Of a stretch of DNA of 64,000 nucleotides, positions 47,596 to 59,659 are shown one piece after another; the first letter of the stretch is position 1; every line of letters starts with the position of its first letter. A program made the position numbers and the translations under genes. The notes under the pieces were generated by a model that worked only from the letters and a program-made list of their open reading frames with translations, ran no database searches and was not told the origin of the DNA. Source of the DNA: Phoronis australis (lineage: Eukaryota; Phoronida; Phoronidae); assembly GCA_002633005.1 (NCBI GenBank), contig NMRA01000051.1, positions 871,273 to 935,272 on the forward strand, in the 5' to 3' direction.

Positions 47596-48842
47596 AAGAA
47601 CATGAGAGTAAGTAGATCATGACTAACTGAGCGTCTTCAACGGACTTTGAGTCCAGCAAATGTGGACAAAATACCACACCGTAAATGTCGGGGGATACAT
47701 GTAGGAGAAGGAACTCGTTTGGGGATTTGAGACCAACCATTTGTGTTTTTGTGCAAAATTTTGGCCCCTCCTTGGCCGTCATCACCAAAGTGCGACTCAA
47801 TTACACATGATTTTCTGGTCATTTTGACCTTAACACAATTGCACACTCTTGTAGCTTTTGGCTAAATGGCCTTTTTGACTCTACGTCTCCACATTCCCAA
47901 TGGACAGGCTTGAATGCCGAACCTATACTTGAGTTTCGCAGTTTTTCGCACCACGTAGGCTTGCGTGGTTTGTATACTTCTTTAGTGCACTAAGTAAAGA
48001 ACGTAAAATTTCAGATATGACCTTTACACGCTCATACTCTACCGCCATAAGCTGAAAGTGCAAAATTAATACCACGTTAATGATAAATCAATACAATTGA
48101 GTAATTAAATATTCCAATCCATTGCCGGGGTGGCTTGCATGCAACCTGTAGCTAATTATTCTTCGACGTTAAAATACAAAGATGCATGTACATCTGCCAT
48201 ATTCTGTCGACTTTGTCTAAAACCCGGAAACGCAGCAACTGTGCTCCTCGTTTTGCTTGCCCACACATATCGTAAAGTAAATCGCAATTCCCACGGTCAC
48301 TCTCAAAATTTCACTAAGTCTGGAACAAAAATAATTCGCCAATTTTGATATTTTTTTATTTGTAGAAGGTTTTTAACGTTTACGGGAGTGTCCACGATTT
48401 ATCAAAACGTTGTATGGTCGTAGTTATAGTATAGTATTTAGTAGTAATAAAGCAATTATTTCGTGTTACTCATCTTTTTATAAAAAGACGAATAAACGAG
48501 ATTTCACGTGTCCACCATAGTTTGTCCCAAACTGGTCATTTTCCGGTTTCAAGGAATGTACCGAGTATGACTTAAGTCAAATGGTTCAGCGGCATCCGGA
48601 ACACCTCGGGTATTTTCGTAGCCTCAAATTTTCCGCCAGTTATGAACTGAATTCTAACTATAATGGTTAAAGTCGATCTTGTAAAACCTATTGATGACCT
48701 GGCGTTGATGTTGGACGTTCATGGTCCACTTTGTTGTTACTCTGTTAAGGGTCGTGTTGGAAATCAAAGCTCAATTGCCATGAAACAATAGGCTACACGT
48801 GGCCAGTGGACAGCTTATGTATTTTGGTGCAGACGGATGTAG
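47596..48842. other. No recognisable feature
   Basis: Nothing supported. Confidence 0.4.
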
Positions 48843-49085
48843 TCGGTGGTGTACAGCTCAAGGGAGGACGGCGGAGGGTGATCCGCCCCAGATGGAGTCC
48901 CGAGTATGGCGCGGCACCGCTACCGGAGAGTAGAAAAAATTGGTGGCAACGGAGGAAGCGAAATCAGTGGTGAGCTTGCGTGCGCAGGGGTGGAGCCGGT
49001 AGCGGCCCGACATCGGTATCGACACGGGGAGAGCGGGAGGCAACGTTTAATTCAGTCCTAGGTGGCAATGGCCCTAGTTACGCCA
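48843..49085 (-). mobile_element. hAT-like MITE (CAGTGGCGTAACTAGG end)
   Basis: On the minus strand it begins CAGTGGCGTAACTAGGGCC, a well-known hAT MITE terminus. It is GC-rich inside and runs to a diverged inverted end near GTCGGTGGTGTACAGCTCAA (about 48843). The GGCGGATCACCCTCCGCC palindrome-like block near the far end is also typical. The 61-codon frame inside is not a gene. Confidence 0.65.
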
Positions 49086-49387
49086 CTGGTTGCGGTTTAT
49101 ACGGAATTTAGTGAGTGGACCTTTAAAGACAACTAATTGTAAATACAAACTTACGTAGATACCTAATCCAAGAAAGCGATAAACGGTTTTGTTTCGTTGC
49201 CATTTTCAAAGACATTGTTTGATAAGTTCATACATTGCATCGGCTGCAGAACGCGAGTACATTTCACGTAACAATCTATGAACAACAAACGTCACGCTCT
49301 GAGTTGTAAATCAAACTGTGCTACGTAAATTAGCAACTTTTGGTAATGTCTTTTCCAATTGATCGAGTTTAATTTGTTCTCCAGAGC
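49086..49387. other. No recognisable feature
   Basis: Nothing supported. Confidence 0.4.
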
Positions 49388-49573
49388 TCATAAATCAACA
49401 CTATTGCTGATTTATAATTCCCATTACAATCGTACTCACCCTGAAGTACATAACACCTATTGTCTTCCATAAAGATTTTCTCATAAATCAACACTATTTC
49501 TGATTTATAATTCCCATTACATTCGTACTCACCTTGAAGTACATAACACCTATTGTCTTCCATAAAGATTTTC
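49388..49573. repeat. 93-bp in-phase tandem duplication spanning an exon end
   Basis: Units 49388-49480 and 49481-49573 differ at about three positions. On the minus strand each contains the end of an open stretch (EKIFMEDNRCYVLQ) and a splice-donor-like GTGAGT. The period of 93 keeps the frame. Confidence 0.93.
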
Positions 49574-49628
49574 TCCTGTTCCAATCCATTTACCAGCTTA
49601 CAGTTATCAAAGAACCAATTAATCTTGT
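49533..49628 (-). CDS. Candidate internal exon, 96 nt, phase 1-1
   Basis: On the minus strand CAATTACAG (acceptor) is followed by 96 open bases and then CAAG|GTGAGT (consensus donor). The peptide includes DKINWFFDNCKLV and MEDNRCYVLQ, with two cysteines. The length is a multiple of three, so the exon is phase-symmetric (1-1), a property common in extracellular modules. I recognise no domain. The frame also continues through both duplicated units as a 101-codon frame, so a single unspliced frame is an alternative. Confidence 0.3.
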
Positions 49629-49775
49629 CTGTAATTGATACATAATAGATCTCACAAAGATTAGTGTAAACCAATCAAGTCAATTAGTTCTTATAATTTG
49701 TTATTGTTTGCTAACATGTAGTATATTTTCATTAAAAATCTGTAAACATTATCACTACAAAGAATATAATAATTG
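49629..49775. other. No recognisable feature
   Basis: AT-rich; nothing supported apart from the acceptor of the candidate exon. Confidence 0.4.
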
Positions 49776-49779
49776 TGGT

Positions 49780-50215
49780 GTGAATGACAGTGGTGATGAT
49801 AGTCTTGGTGGTGACTGTGACGGTGATAGTGGTAATTCTAATGATGACGGTGGTGGTTTTAGTGGTGGTTGTGAACATGGTGGTGGGTGTTGTGTTTTGT
49901 GATTGTGAATTCTCAAGGTTAGATGGGGTTGTAAGGGTGACGGTGGAGGTCTTGTTTGTGTGTCGTGGGTTGTGACTGTGGTGGTTGTGAAGATGGTGAG
50001 GGGTTGTATGGTGATGGTGGTGCTAGTAATGCTGGTGGTGGTAGCGGTGATGGTGATTTTGCTGCAGCTTGCGATTGTGTTAGCGACGTTGCGATGGTGG
50101 CGGTAGTGGTTGTGGTGGTTGTGGTTATAGTCTTGACGGTGGCGTTGGTAAGACGATGGTGAAGGCGGTGGTGGTTGCGGGGTTGACGGTGGTTGCAGTA
50201 GTGGTAGTGCTGGTG
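49780..50215. repeat. GGT-rich low-complexity tract
   Basis: GGTGGT/GTGATGG words on the plus strand, giving Gly- or Val-rich artefact frames. Confidence 0.93.
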
Positions 50216-51518
50216 GTTTGATTGGTTATGATCTCAAAAAGAGTTGCTTATGAGTATTGGATGCGAATCAGACCTAGTAACTACTGTGCTATCGATACAC
50301 CTTTCTACTGGTATTCACAGAAAACAATAAATAACAGATCCATTATGAATTAAAATGTGTCAGAAAGCATTGTCTATATCGTTTAGCCTTTACATGATAG
50401 ATTGGTGACATTTCCTCTGCCCGTTAATAGCTGAAGGTTACTTAGCCTCTGAGACTGTAACTAACAAATTACTCAGGCGCCCTTTTCAAGTCGTTTTTCT
50501 ATGTTCTATGAATTAGCAACTCAATTTAGAAATAATTTCAAATTGCTTTCTCAGTTCACGAATGTCAAGGCGGAATAACGTTTGGAATTATAAACTGTAA
50601 ACATCTTTCGGGAATTCATTTCCAGTACTACGACATTCTCTTATCAATCTTTCAAAACCATTTTAGGACTGTTTCAAAATTACTTTCCAAGGGAAATGCA
50701 ATCGCTTTTGTTTTCGTTTATATTACACCAGCTCGAGTGCCGCTGTCGCATTCGTTATCGTTATTGTTCTCATCGTCGTCGGTGTCGTCGTCGTTGTCGT
50801 CTCGGATGTCTTCGTCAGATTAAACGCCATTGTTTTATTTACTTCTATTACTATGCTCAGTGCTAATGACTGATGTCATTTTAATTCTACATCGGCTGAT
50901 GGTAAAATTGTTGACTTCAAACTCACTGGCTTGCGGCATTGTTTTCACAAGGGAGTTTTCCCTATTTTTCCATTGTTCGAAAAAATGGCGCTTGACGTCA
51001 TTACTAGTGCTTTGCCATCACGTTTGTTGATTTTCTGTCTAAACCATACCTGACATACTATTCTTGCGCTCCCAAGACTGTGGAAATTCTTTAGTAAAAC
51101 TCCTTTTCAGAATTTGTATTCTCAAAGTGTTGGCTCTTTGCCACAGACAATAACTGTGTGTCTTATTACTGAGATTTATGGAGTGAACACTCAAACTAAT
51201 TAGTTACTATGGATCGTTTTTCACTTAAATTTCCAGTCAAGTCACGGACCACGTTTTGTCCAAGTCAAATCAGATTACTGAAATAATCGTTACACCGTGA
51301 CAAAATCATTCAGTAAAGATGCTGCCCTGTGAATGCAGGAGCGAAATTCATGAAAGTTTATGAAGTCTTGAAAAGACAGAAATTTGGTCTTAGGTTCTAC
51401 TGAACTATTTTCAAAAAATAATGAAAATGATACCATGATTGCTAACTAATTACCTAATTTGTAAAACTTGCTGCTAAACAGTGATCTGCTAGTAATAGCA
51501 TTGAAAATGTTTATTCAG
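50216..51518. other. No recognisable gene; GTC-rich patch at 50750-50810
   Basis: A short (TCG/GTC)n run; otherwise nothing supported. Confidence 0.4.
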
Positions 51519-51914
51519 TAGCTAGTGCATAGTGGTAACATAACTAGTACATAACTAGTACATACTGATGTAGCTAGTGCATAGTGGTAACATAACTAGT
51601 ACATAACTAGTACATACTGATGTAGCTAGTGCATAGTGGTACATAACTAGTACATAACTAGCTCTTACTGATGTGGCTAGTACATAGTGGTATATAACTA
51701 GTACATAACTAGTTCATACTGATGTGGCTAGTGCATAGTGGTACATAACTAGTACATAACTAGTTCATACTGATGTGGCTAGTGAATAGTGGTACATAAC
51801 TAGTACATAACTAGTTCATACTGATGTGGCTAGTGCATAGTGGTACATAACTAGTACATAACTAGTACATACTGATGTGGCTAATACATAGTGGCACATA
51901 GCCAGTACATAGCT
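51519..51914. repeat. 51/52-bp minisatellite, about 7.5 copies
   Basis: The unit contains TAGCTAGTGCATAGTGGTA, two ACATAACTAGT words and a TACTGATG end. Early units have an extra AA (52 bp); later ones do not (51 bp). Each unit holds short inner repeats of ACTAGTACATA, so it is a higher-order repeat. Confidence 0.96.
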
Positions 51915-52757
51915 ATTATCCCAAGGATAAAGACGCAATAAATAAGCTTTTGATGTAGGCTAAGCTGGTCTCATCTTGTTCCTAACCCAGATTAGAAATA
52001 GTTTCTAGCTTACGAAGAACTGACAAAATATTATTGCTTCAGACCTATGAACCATTGGTTCCTAGTTCAGACCAAGCTTATTCAGGTCCAAACAATGACC
52101 GTTAGTTACAGCCACTGGTGCAGTACGGCCGTTTAGGGAACTTCGGGCGTTCTGCTGAAACCAATTTCAATCCAGACCATGGGTAAGAACACGGTGATGC
52201 TGACTTGGAAGGGAGTACTCCTGTGGAGACAGTGATTTTTGACACTAGAATATGGTATATATCTGCTTTGAACATTTAAAAAATAATTATTTGAGTTGTA
52301 ATGGTGGAGAACAAAACGGAACCTGTTTAACCTAGCGCGACTGGTGACTAGCAAAGCTGTCATGTGACGTCATCCCATTTAACTGTAGTTGGCCTATTCA
52401 AGGAAAGATACTGCTGTAATTACGGCCGTTCATAAATATAAACCAATCAAGGACAGCACAGCCAACAGTTACAAGACAATATTCGTGATTACAATGCTGC
52501 TAATAATTCATTATTATTGAAGGCTACATCACCCACACACGAATATGTTTTTTCCGTCGCTACCGAAGATTTCCCGTGTATGACGGACAGGTGGCATTTT
52601 CGGTGCAAAAAGACACAATGTCATTCAAATATTCACTTTGACAATGCCAATGGCGTTAAAATACTCTAATCTTCATTCACACGCATAATTTCTGGGGAAT
52701 CTCTATAAGGTGGCGGGAAACGTAAATTAGTTTGTTTGTGATTTTGATGACTATTCA
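51915..52757. other. No recognisable feature
   Basis: Nothing supported. Confidence 0.4.
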
Positions 52758-53513
52758 AAGTGGCATGGAGCGCGAAAGCTCGTTAAACAATTCCTGACGC
52801 AAGTGTCATCTCGCAACGTCTACTACAGAGTTATTTACTTCCCCTGTGAGGGAATTTTAAGAAAAAAAAATGACAAAATCACGATTTTTGAAATACGCGC
52901 GAAGAAAAAACTCTGTAGTCACCACTGAGTTCCTAACCTCGCGTGCGCTCGCGGTCATTCGACAAACAGCTGACTGGCAAGATGGTTATTAACTGCTGCA
53001 GTTTATCATGTGTGATCGCACTCCGAATCTGAGGTCGACCGCACAGTATGAGGCAAGCCAGTGAAGCAAGCAATTTTCCAAAAATAATTCCAAGTGCATT
53101 TTAGAATATATTTAAATGCAACGATACCTTTATAACTAATTTCAAACAGTTAAGATATTATTTGCCTCTCAATCGGACTGACGGCTGCTTAAAGTCGACG
53201 TGGTTTTGTTTACATCAAAGGTCGAGGGTTGCATTTTCTATATCAGGGAAATGTGCTATGTCTATGTTTTTGCCATACCAAATAAAGAGACGTGTTTTGC
53301 TTTGTGGGAGAAAATCGACGAAGTGACGAGTAGTTGACAGATCGTTTTTTTGAAATTTGAAGCTTAAAGAAAAATGCTGTAACATCAACAGATATTCAAA
53401 ATCTTTACGAAGAAACCGTAAAAATACCTGGTGAGCAGGTTGAATTGTGTTTCAGTACCAGAGAAGTACTTTGAATGACATAATATGGTGTGTTTTTCGC
53501 ATTCCAGGCCTCT
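52758..53513 (+). mobile_element. TTAA-flanked MITE family B, copy 3 (long form)
   Basis: Starts AAGTGGCATGGAGCGCG after a decayed TTCA and ends CGCATTCCAGGCCTCT before TTAA (53514-53517). It aligns with copy 1 at both ends (CTCGCAACGTCTA; GAAATGTGCTA; GAAATTTGAA; GGTGAGCAGGTT). It has about 200 bp more in the middle, partly shared with the inverted copy at 27.3 kb, so copy 1 carries an internal deletion. Confidence 0.8.
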
Positions 53514-53517
53514 TTAA

Positions 53518-55654
53518 TGTGAAACTGTAAAAAACATGCGTCCTTTACAATTTTTGGAAAGAATTTCCAATGAGTGTACATGTATATCTGGACGTATAGT
53601 TTTTTCAGAGACCCTTTCGAAAAACGTCAATAATGGGTCAGAAATTCGACGACATCTGTCATTTAACATTTCGCTGTACAATTCTATACTCTGTAGACAT
53701 ATTGTCTTGTCTAGTGTCTGCTAGATTAACCCTGATTGGTTTGAATTTTAGAACGTTCCTAAATTAAGTTACCGCCGTAATGTAATTGAGGAAAGTTCTT
53801 AAATTAAATATTACAACGTATTTTTTATCGTAGTCATTGTCCTTATTACGGCCACGTTTCTCTCTGTTTGGCCAACCATATACAATCAACTTAACCAGGT
53901 GCAATGAACTAACGTGGCTTTGGTGGTCCATTTGTTTCTGCAATCAGATCGTTGCCTGCACCACTTATTTCCGAAGTTGTTGTAGTCTCTTATTCAGATT
54001 AGAGAAGCTGGTGATCCCTGCTAACGCGAGTTGCAGCACGTTAGCGTGATTTAGCGAAACTGTGCAAGTATGACATGTGCATCAAGCAAAATATATGTAT
54101 GCGAAATAGAAAAGGCACGAGATTACTCCAGCTGCGAATGTAACGTGATCGTTCATAAAAATGTTCAGACGGTCACAAAGATCGGTCGTTGCTGTCATGG
54201 TCCATTACATTACAATCGCCAAAAGTACTGAAGTTAAGTCCTGCAACACGTTCTTGTAACAGTATTACCAAAGGTTGCTTCCAACCCTCCGATGTCGACT
54301 ACACTGCGTGAGGTCTCTTTTTTGATTTAGACAGAAAACTGTATAAAACGTGTTGTTTTTTCAAACTGTTATAAAGAGTACAAACACATCAAGCATCTTT
54401 GCTAGTCTGCTGAGCGTGTATGGTAACCATGGTAACCAAGTCTGGTCATCCCTACATTCTCAAGGTTAATTGCGTTCGTTCGAACTAAGTTGAAAAATAA
54501 AGACAATTATGACTGTGAAGTCTGTTCACACGAAATTCTATATGAATGTTGGTCAGTAAACTTGGTTTGCAAAATGTGGTCGTAATACAGTTCATTGCGG
54601 AAACCTCGCCGGAGTAGGTATCAGTCATATTCACTGCAATACCACTTACTACTAACATTCTGGGTTCTTCATTTCCTTACCCATCCTCGTGTTTAATTAA
54701 AGCGGATATAGATCGCCTTCCATCACAAAAATCAAATTGACACAAATGTTTTCCTTTATTTATTTTAATGATTAAAGTTAATATAATTTACTATTTATAT
54801 TACTATTATTATTGTTGTTAGTAATGCTGTTTTTGGTAACTAATCCTGTTTTAGACCAAATGTCATCACTTGCATCAGACTAGTGTGTGCCGTTCTGCTA
54901 GAATATCCCCACAGGAAGCATTCGAATGTCTGATATTTAAGACCTCAAATCTCGCATTACTGTATCTCGCTACATCATTCGCGTCATGCGCCATGACTTA
55001 ATTGCATCTTTGCTCATCGGAAAATGCTTCACAGACGGCTGAAAATTAGCAAACGAAAAAGTAAAATCAATACGAATTACTGAGTAAGGTATTTGTTTTT
55101 TTATAGTGGAAGCACGACAAGGTTTAATTGAAGAGATAAATTAGAGTCCCGGAGTTATGAAACCAAAATACGCTTTCAATATATATTCCGGAATTTACGT
55201 AACTTTTGATTTTACATTTAAAATATTCTTTTCGTAACCAAGCGGTCTGGTGAGATCGACGAACAAATGACCAGAATTGCATAAGGAAGCCGTTTATCTT
55301 GGTAATTTCATTAGCGTTTGCCAGTTATTATACATTAATTATTAGCTAATGGAAAACAAGAAACCATCGTGGCCGCGAAATTAGTGAATGGCGCGCCATC
55401 TCACCGCGACTTACACACAATCTGGTGACGCCTTTGAATAAAAATTAGTAGTCTACTTGTTCCTTAGTGTGGTCTGGTCGCATCTGTTTCTTCAATAACT
55501 GAATCACGGTAGACATTGTTTTAATTCTTTGAACCCGGTTGACACTGGACATGGTTTATAGTAATTGAACCAGAAAATCATCTGATCCACGACAGTAAAC
55601 AACCAATTGCCATATGAAGTAGATACTATCGGCTTTCGAGAAAAACAATTGATT
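53518..55654. other. No recognisable feature
   Basis: About 2.1 kb; open frames are short and no repeats were paired. Confidence 0.4.
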
Positions 55655-56138
55655 TTATTTTGTATTCACTAAACGTTTTTGGTGCGGAACGGGAAGATTG
55701 ATCGAGCGGGCTGTTAGTTGTAACTGTTCTGTGCTGGTGCTTTCGTAACTTTTTTCGCCTTCGTTAAGATTACATCCAGTATCTGGGAAGTCGGAAAGGC
55801 ATTCGAGGAGAATAATGCGACTATTTAGGGAGTTCGAAACAAAACACGGGTTCGTCACAATGAAGCATCTGTATAGATTTGTTCGTTGAAGTATTCCGGT
55901 GTTACGACTGTTGTCGGCCTCGTGATTACATCTTACGTAGCCGCTAGGAAGATTAGTGAATTGAAAAACCGGCGATGTAGAAACAGTGATTTGCCAGCGA
56001 GAAAGTATCCGGTAAAAGTACATTGTCGAACTTTGTCAACGAAGGTTTTTGAGGTTTTAACATTCCTCAACGTGGTCATTTGTCATCACTCTGAAAGATT
56101 TTTAACAAGACGTATATTGAATGCTTGCGTTATGAAAA
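55655..56138. other. Region open on both strands, no family recognised
   Basis: A 122-codon minus frame and an 87-codon plus frame overlap here. They are not long enough to be persuasive, but the openness continues into the frame at 56139-56711. Confidence 0.2.
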
Positions 56139-56711
56139 ATGTGCAGTGAAGAGGCGAGGAATTCAACACTGGAAGTTTTTAGTCCTGCAGTAGATGATCG
56201 TTTTGCATGTAGCGGCCACGAAAAGTCCTCTTTAACTAATGAAGGAACTTCTGTTCCGCAGTCATGTTTAATGGCATTTGTGTACAAAATGGCCGTAGCA
56301 AATGGCGTTTGGCAAGAATTGTCTTTTCCTGAGCAAGATATCAGCAGGTGGTCAACGATTTCCGCTCCGGTGAGTTGTCTCTTTAACACTTACGTACATA
56401 TTTCCGTAAAACCAGAGTCATGTGAAAACCATCCAGGTAAAACTCTTCTGCCTTTCCAAACATGTCCCTTGAATGGAGGAAGTTACCCAAGGTGTTACAT
56501 CCAGCATGCTATCGACGGTGTCTTAGGAGATAAAACTAACATCGTGTTCAGTTCCATGATTTTAACACAATTTGACGAGATCTACATGTTTAATTTCACT
56601 GCGTTTATTTACGTTAGGCGAATGTATTTATCACTGTGGGTTGTTTTCCATGAAAATAAACAAAGTACCGTCAGCATAAACCAAGTGCGCCATCAGGTCA
56701 GAGTGGCCTAA
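56139..56711 (+). CDS. Hypothetical open frame, 190 codons
   Basis: This is the longest clean ATG frame in the window not explained by a known repeat. A rough estimate for about 40% GC puts the longest chance frame near 140 codons, so this one is somewhat unusual. The product would be a cysteine-containing protein with a hydrophobic, aromatic-rich stretch near the C-terminus (FTAFIYV..MYLSLWVVF). I recognise no domain. The frame also contains a plausible exon: acceptor TTCTGTTCCGCAG ending at 56260 and donor CCG|GTGAGT at 56369, so only 56261-56368 may be coding. It could also be an unannotated repeat. Confidence 0.28.
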   Translation: MCSEEARNSTLEVFSPAVDDRFACSGHEKSSLTNEGTSVPQSCLMAFVYKMAVANGVWQELSFPEQDISRWSTISAPVSCLFNTYVHISVKPESCENHPGKTLLPFQTCPLNGGSYPRCYIQHAIDGVLGDKTNIVFSSMILTQFDEIYMFNFTAFIYVRRMYLSLWVVFHENKQSTVSINQVRHQVRVA

Positions 56712-58118
56712 ATTTGCGAAGATCTCGTGATCAGCAGTTCGGAAACTCTAAAAGATAGAAAAATACGACTTCGGAAAACGTAACTAATGTTTTCCGGTAC
56801 ACACGCCAGAGGTTACATAAAGCCTTCACTGAACACCCATTCCCTTATGAACAGTAGCGATTGGCAAAAAACATATTCTTCTGCGTTCCAACGCGCGAGT
56901 GACTTTTCATTTAACAGCATTTTTCAGTCTTGTGATGTCATAACGAAATCTAGCAACCCACTAATCAATCAGATCTTACGTTTGGACAAGTGTGTACTTG
57001 AATAAGCATGAATTTGACTTAATAAACGAGTAAAACAGTGTGAACAAGTTATTTTGTAGTTTTTTAGTACACGTGGTAATGACTCAGTCTTAGCCAATCG
57101 ATGGTAACAAACATATCGTCACATGACAGAGAAGTAAATCATTTCTAAATGTTGGTATTGGCTCGGAGTAGTGCCTCGCGAGACCTGTATGTATTTCAAA
57201 AACTTAAGACTTCGGCAAAATTGAGTAGCGCTTTCCAGTCTAATATTTAATAAGAGATTATGCTCGTATGCTAATGTATTAAGCCTGGATTTCACGATCG
57301 TTTTCTAGCCAAGATTTTCTAGCAGCCAAGATGAAAACTCTTGTAAAATCTAAAATATTTGCCAGCGATTTGAATCGCTGGAAGCTGGTGAAAAATGGCA
57401 GCAAGAAAATCTCGTCAATTCTGATGACGCACACAAATGCTACTAAAGGTTGTTGTGATAAAAAAGCTAAGGTATACTGTAGCTTTTTGTCTCGCAGCGA
57501 TTCAAGCGAGAGAGAAACCCTCATGAAATCATTAATCGCCGAGAATTCAGGGCGTCCCCGCCAGATACTCCCTGTTCCCCGGTGCCGATGTCCTCCGGTC
57601 CTTGTCCCCATGTCCCCGGCCTTTGTTCGTTAACTCAGTGTTGATGTGTTTTGTAACGTAGAGAGTATTCAGTGGTGGCGTTTTTAAAGAGTTTAGAATT
57701 TGTACGCAAAAGTGGGCGCATTTTCAGTCTCACTGCATCAAATTCATTGTTTTAGCAATCTAAAACTTGTTGATCTTTAGCCGAAAATGAATCGCAAACT
57801 TCAGTTGCCTGCCACGTTTAATTGTTAACTCTACTTGATTCTCTATAAGCATCATTCAAGTAATCATAAGCACCCCACTTGTGATAAATATACAGGCAGT
57901 AGCCCAAACATGCGGAATAATATGCATATGTTCATTTTTTTTCTACGAAAATAATGATGTTTGAATTGAATTAACAAGCAGGGGAACATGGCGACAGGAA
58001 ATCATCGGTTGGTGAATAACGGGACGGGGGAATATAGTGGCCGGCGAAGAGGGGAACTTTCCTTTGTCCCGGAGATAAGAAAGCACGTGACCTAGTTTTG
58101 AAAATCAGACACCTTTAC
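56712..58118. other. No gene confirmed; inverted C/G-rich tracts
   Basis: The perfect palindrome CCAGCGATTTGAATCGCTGG lies at 57361-57380. A C-rich GTCCCC/GTTCCCC tract (57555-57615) faces a G-rich GGGGAACA/GGACGGGGG tract (57980-58060), which could be the arms of a decayed MITE. Frames on both strands at 57.3-57.6 kb lie in this material. Confidence 0.35.
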
Positions 58119-58243
58119 GTGTCTTTCATTGATGTCGGGAAGGCGAAGAATTTCAGATCACGCATCCACGGGTATTTGTCCAGTTTATCAAACTTTTTCA
58201 CGTCGGAGTTGCAGCCCATACAGCAGTAATACTTCGTTGGCAT
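58119..58243 (-). CDS. THAP-like first coding exon
   Basis: On the minus strand an ATG (58243-58241) opens a 41-codon stretch plus two bases, ending at a donor-like GTAAAG (58118-58113). The peptide has MPTK at the start, then YYCCMGCNSD, then FFAFP. THAP zinc fingers begin with Met at the N-terminus, a C-x2-4-C pair and a conserved FxxFP-like element before the Trp and the C-x2-H pair. The second half would be in a later exon, which I could not find downstream. THAP domains bind DNA and occur in host regulators and in P-element-type transposases. Length, start and donor fit, but a single half-domain is limited evidence. Confidence 0.4.
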
Positions 58244-59650
58244 AGGAAGGACGAAAAGCGTAATGCAACCGAGAAAAACTTGTAAAGAACCAGATAACAG
58301 CAAATAACATGTGAAACTCAGAGGCACGAAAACAAGGCAGCAAAGGTGCCTGACGGATGTTTACGGCATTGTGGGTAAATACTGCGAGATTCGAGTGTCG
58401 CTGTGTAGTAATCCGGGAATGCCCTATTCAAGACAACAATGTTTCTGGCCTGAGGGCACGTCACATTTAGCCTGTTGTTTCAGAGTCTAGCTCACACTTC
58501 TCTCACTCTCAGTTGAATCAACGTTTTAATAGAATGTCATGTTTTATGTTTGTTAGTTAATTTAGCTTGCAACCTAAGGTAAGCGAGCAATCAAAAATGA
58601 TATCAAGTTTTCGGGGACAAACTAAAATTCCCGCGGCCTCATTTAATTGTATTAAAAGCTATTCTCGTGGATTTGAACAACATTTAGGCGCAAAGAGGTT
58701 TTATGCAGATAACTGCCTTACAAATTATAGACGTTAGTTCTATGCTGAGGTCTTCCCTCTCCGTCTGATTTCGTTTTCCTAGAATTTTTAGTGGGTTGAA
58801 CTTCAAGTAGTAAACACACTGCCTTCAATGAAATCAGGTTTAAAAAAGTTGATTTTTTACTGCCATCGATCAAGTGAAGGAATTTGAACGATTTCTACAG
58901 ATTTGTCATCTTAACCGTAAGCCAAATTTTACGCAATAAGAACGGGTAAACATCTACTAATCACTTTCAATAAAAAACACGTTTATTGTCGCGGACATAT
59001 CAGGGACTACAAAAACAGGGGTCCTAGATACTGTGACGTCATAGACGTGAAGAAAACACTATTTATAGATCAACGTAAACAGAAATCTATTTGAGAAGGT
59101 AGTTGGAGTCTCATCTATGTGGCGTTAGCTTAAGAATCGACGTCATATGTTTACAATGAACTTAATATATACCAAATTACCCTAGGATCAGTTAGATCTG
59201 TGCTAATTAAGATCTGCGTACGAGCAATATCATTGTTGCGAATAGGTTGATTACGTACTAAAGTAACGAACGGTGTATGAAATACATTCTTTCCTGTATT
59301 TTCACCTGTTAAAAATACAGAAATAGTTTCATCAATCGAGAGACATAAGTAAATTGGGAACGTTTCGTAAATTACAGTCTTTCTTGTTTTTGCGGCTGGT
59401 TGTTGGTGTGTTGGGGAATTTAGTTTAGGCTCATATTGTTTCCTATGTCGTAAGAACCTGTTTTGATATAATCCAAATTGGTTAATATGTGATAACCAAG
59501 ATGTCTGCGACTGAGCAGTATTTCGTCAATAAAACCATCGTCAAGAAAATGGCTATACTCTTATTACCCAAGGGCGTAAGTTCCATTTACATAAATACGA
59601 AACATTTTTGACATGATGAATGAATCTGTTGTATTTTCTTCCGAATACAT
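58244..59650. other. No recognisable feature
   Basis: Upstream of the THAP-like exon. An open frame extends 28 codons upstream of its Met, but I prefer the internal Met because THAP domains start at it. Nothing else is supported. Confidence 0.35.
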
Positions 59651-59659
59651 AGAATGTCA

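Noticed and set aside
47340-47615. 91-codon frame ending near a GTAAGT donor
   Set aside because: The 3' part is a hAT-like MITE terminus (CAGGCCCGTAGCCAGG on the minus strand).
48858-49043. Pro/Ser-rich minus frame
   Set aside because: Lies inside the CAGTGGCGTAACTAGG-type MITE.
57279-57633. Facing frames of 100-110 codons
   Set aside because: They cover a palindrome and C-rich tract typical of a decayed repeat and lack motifs.
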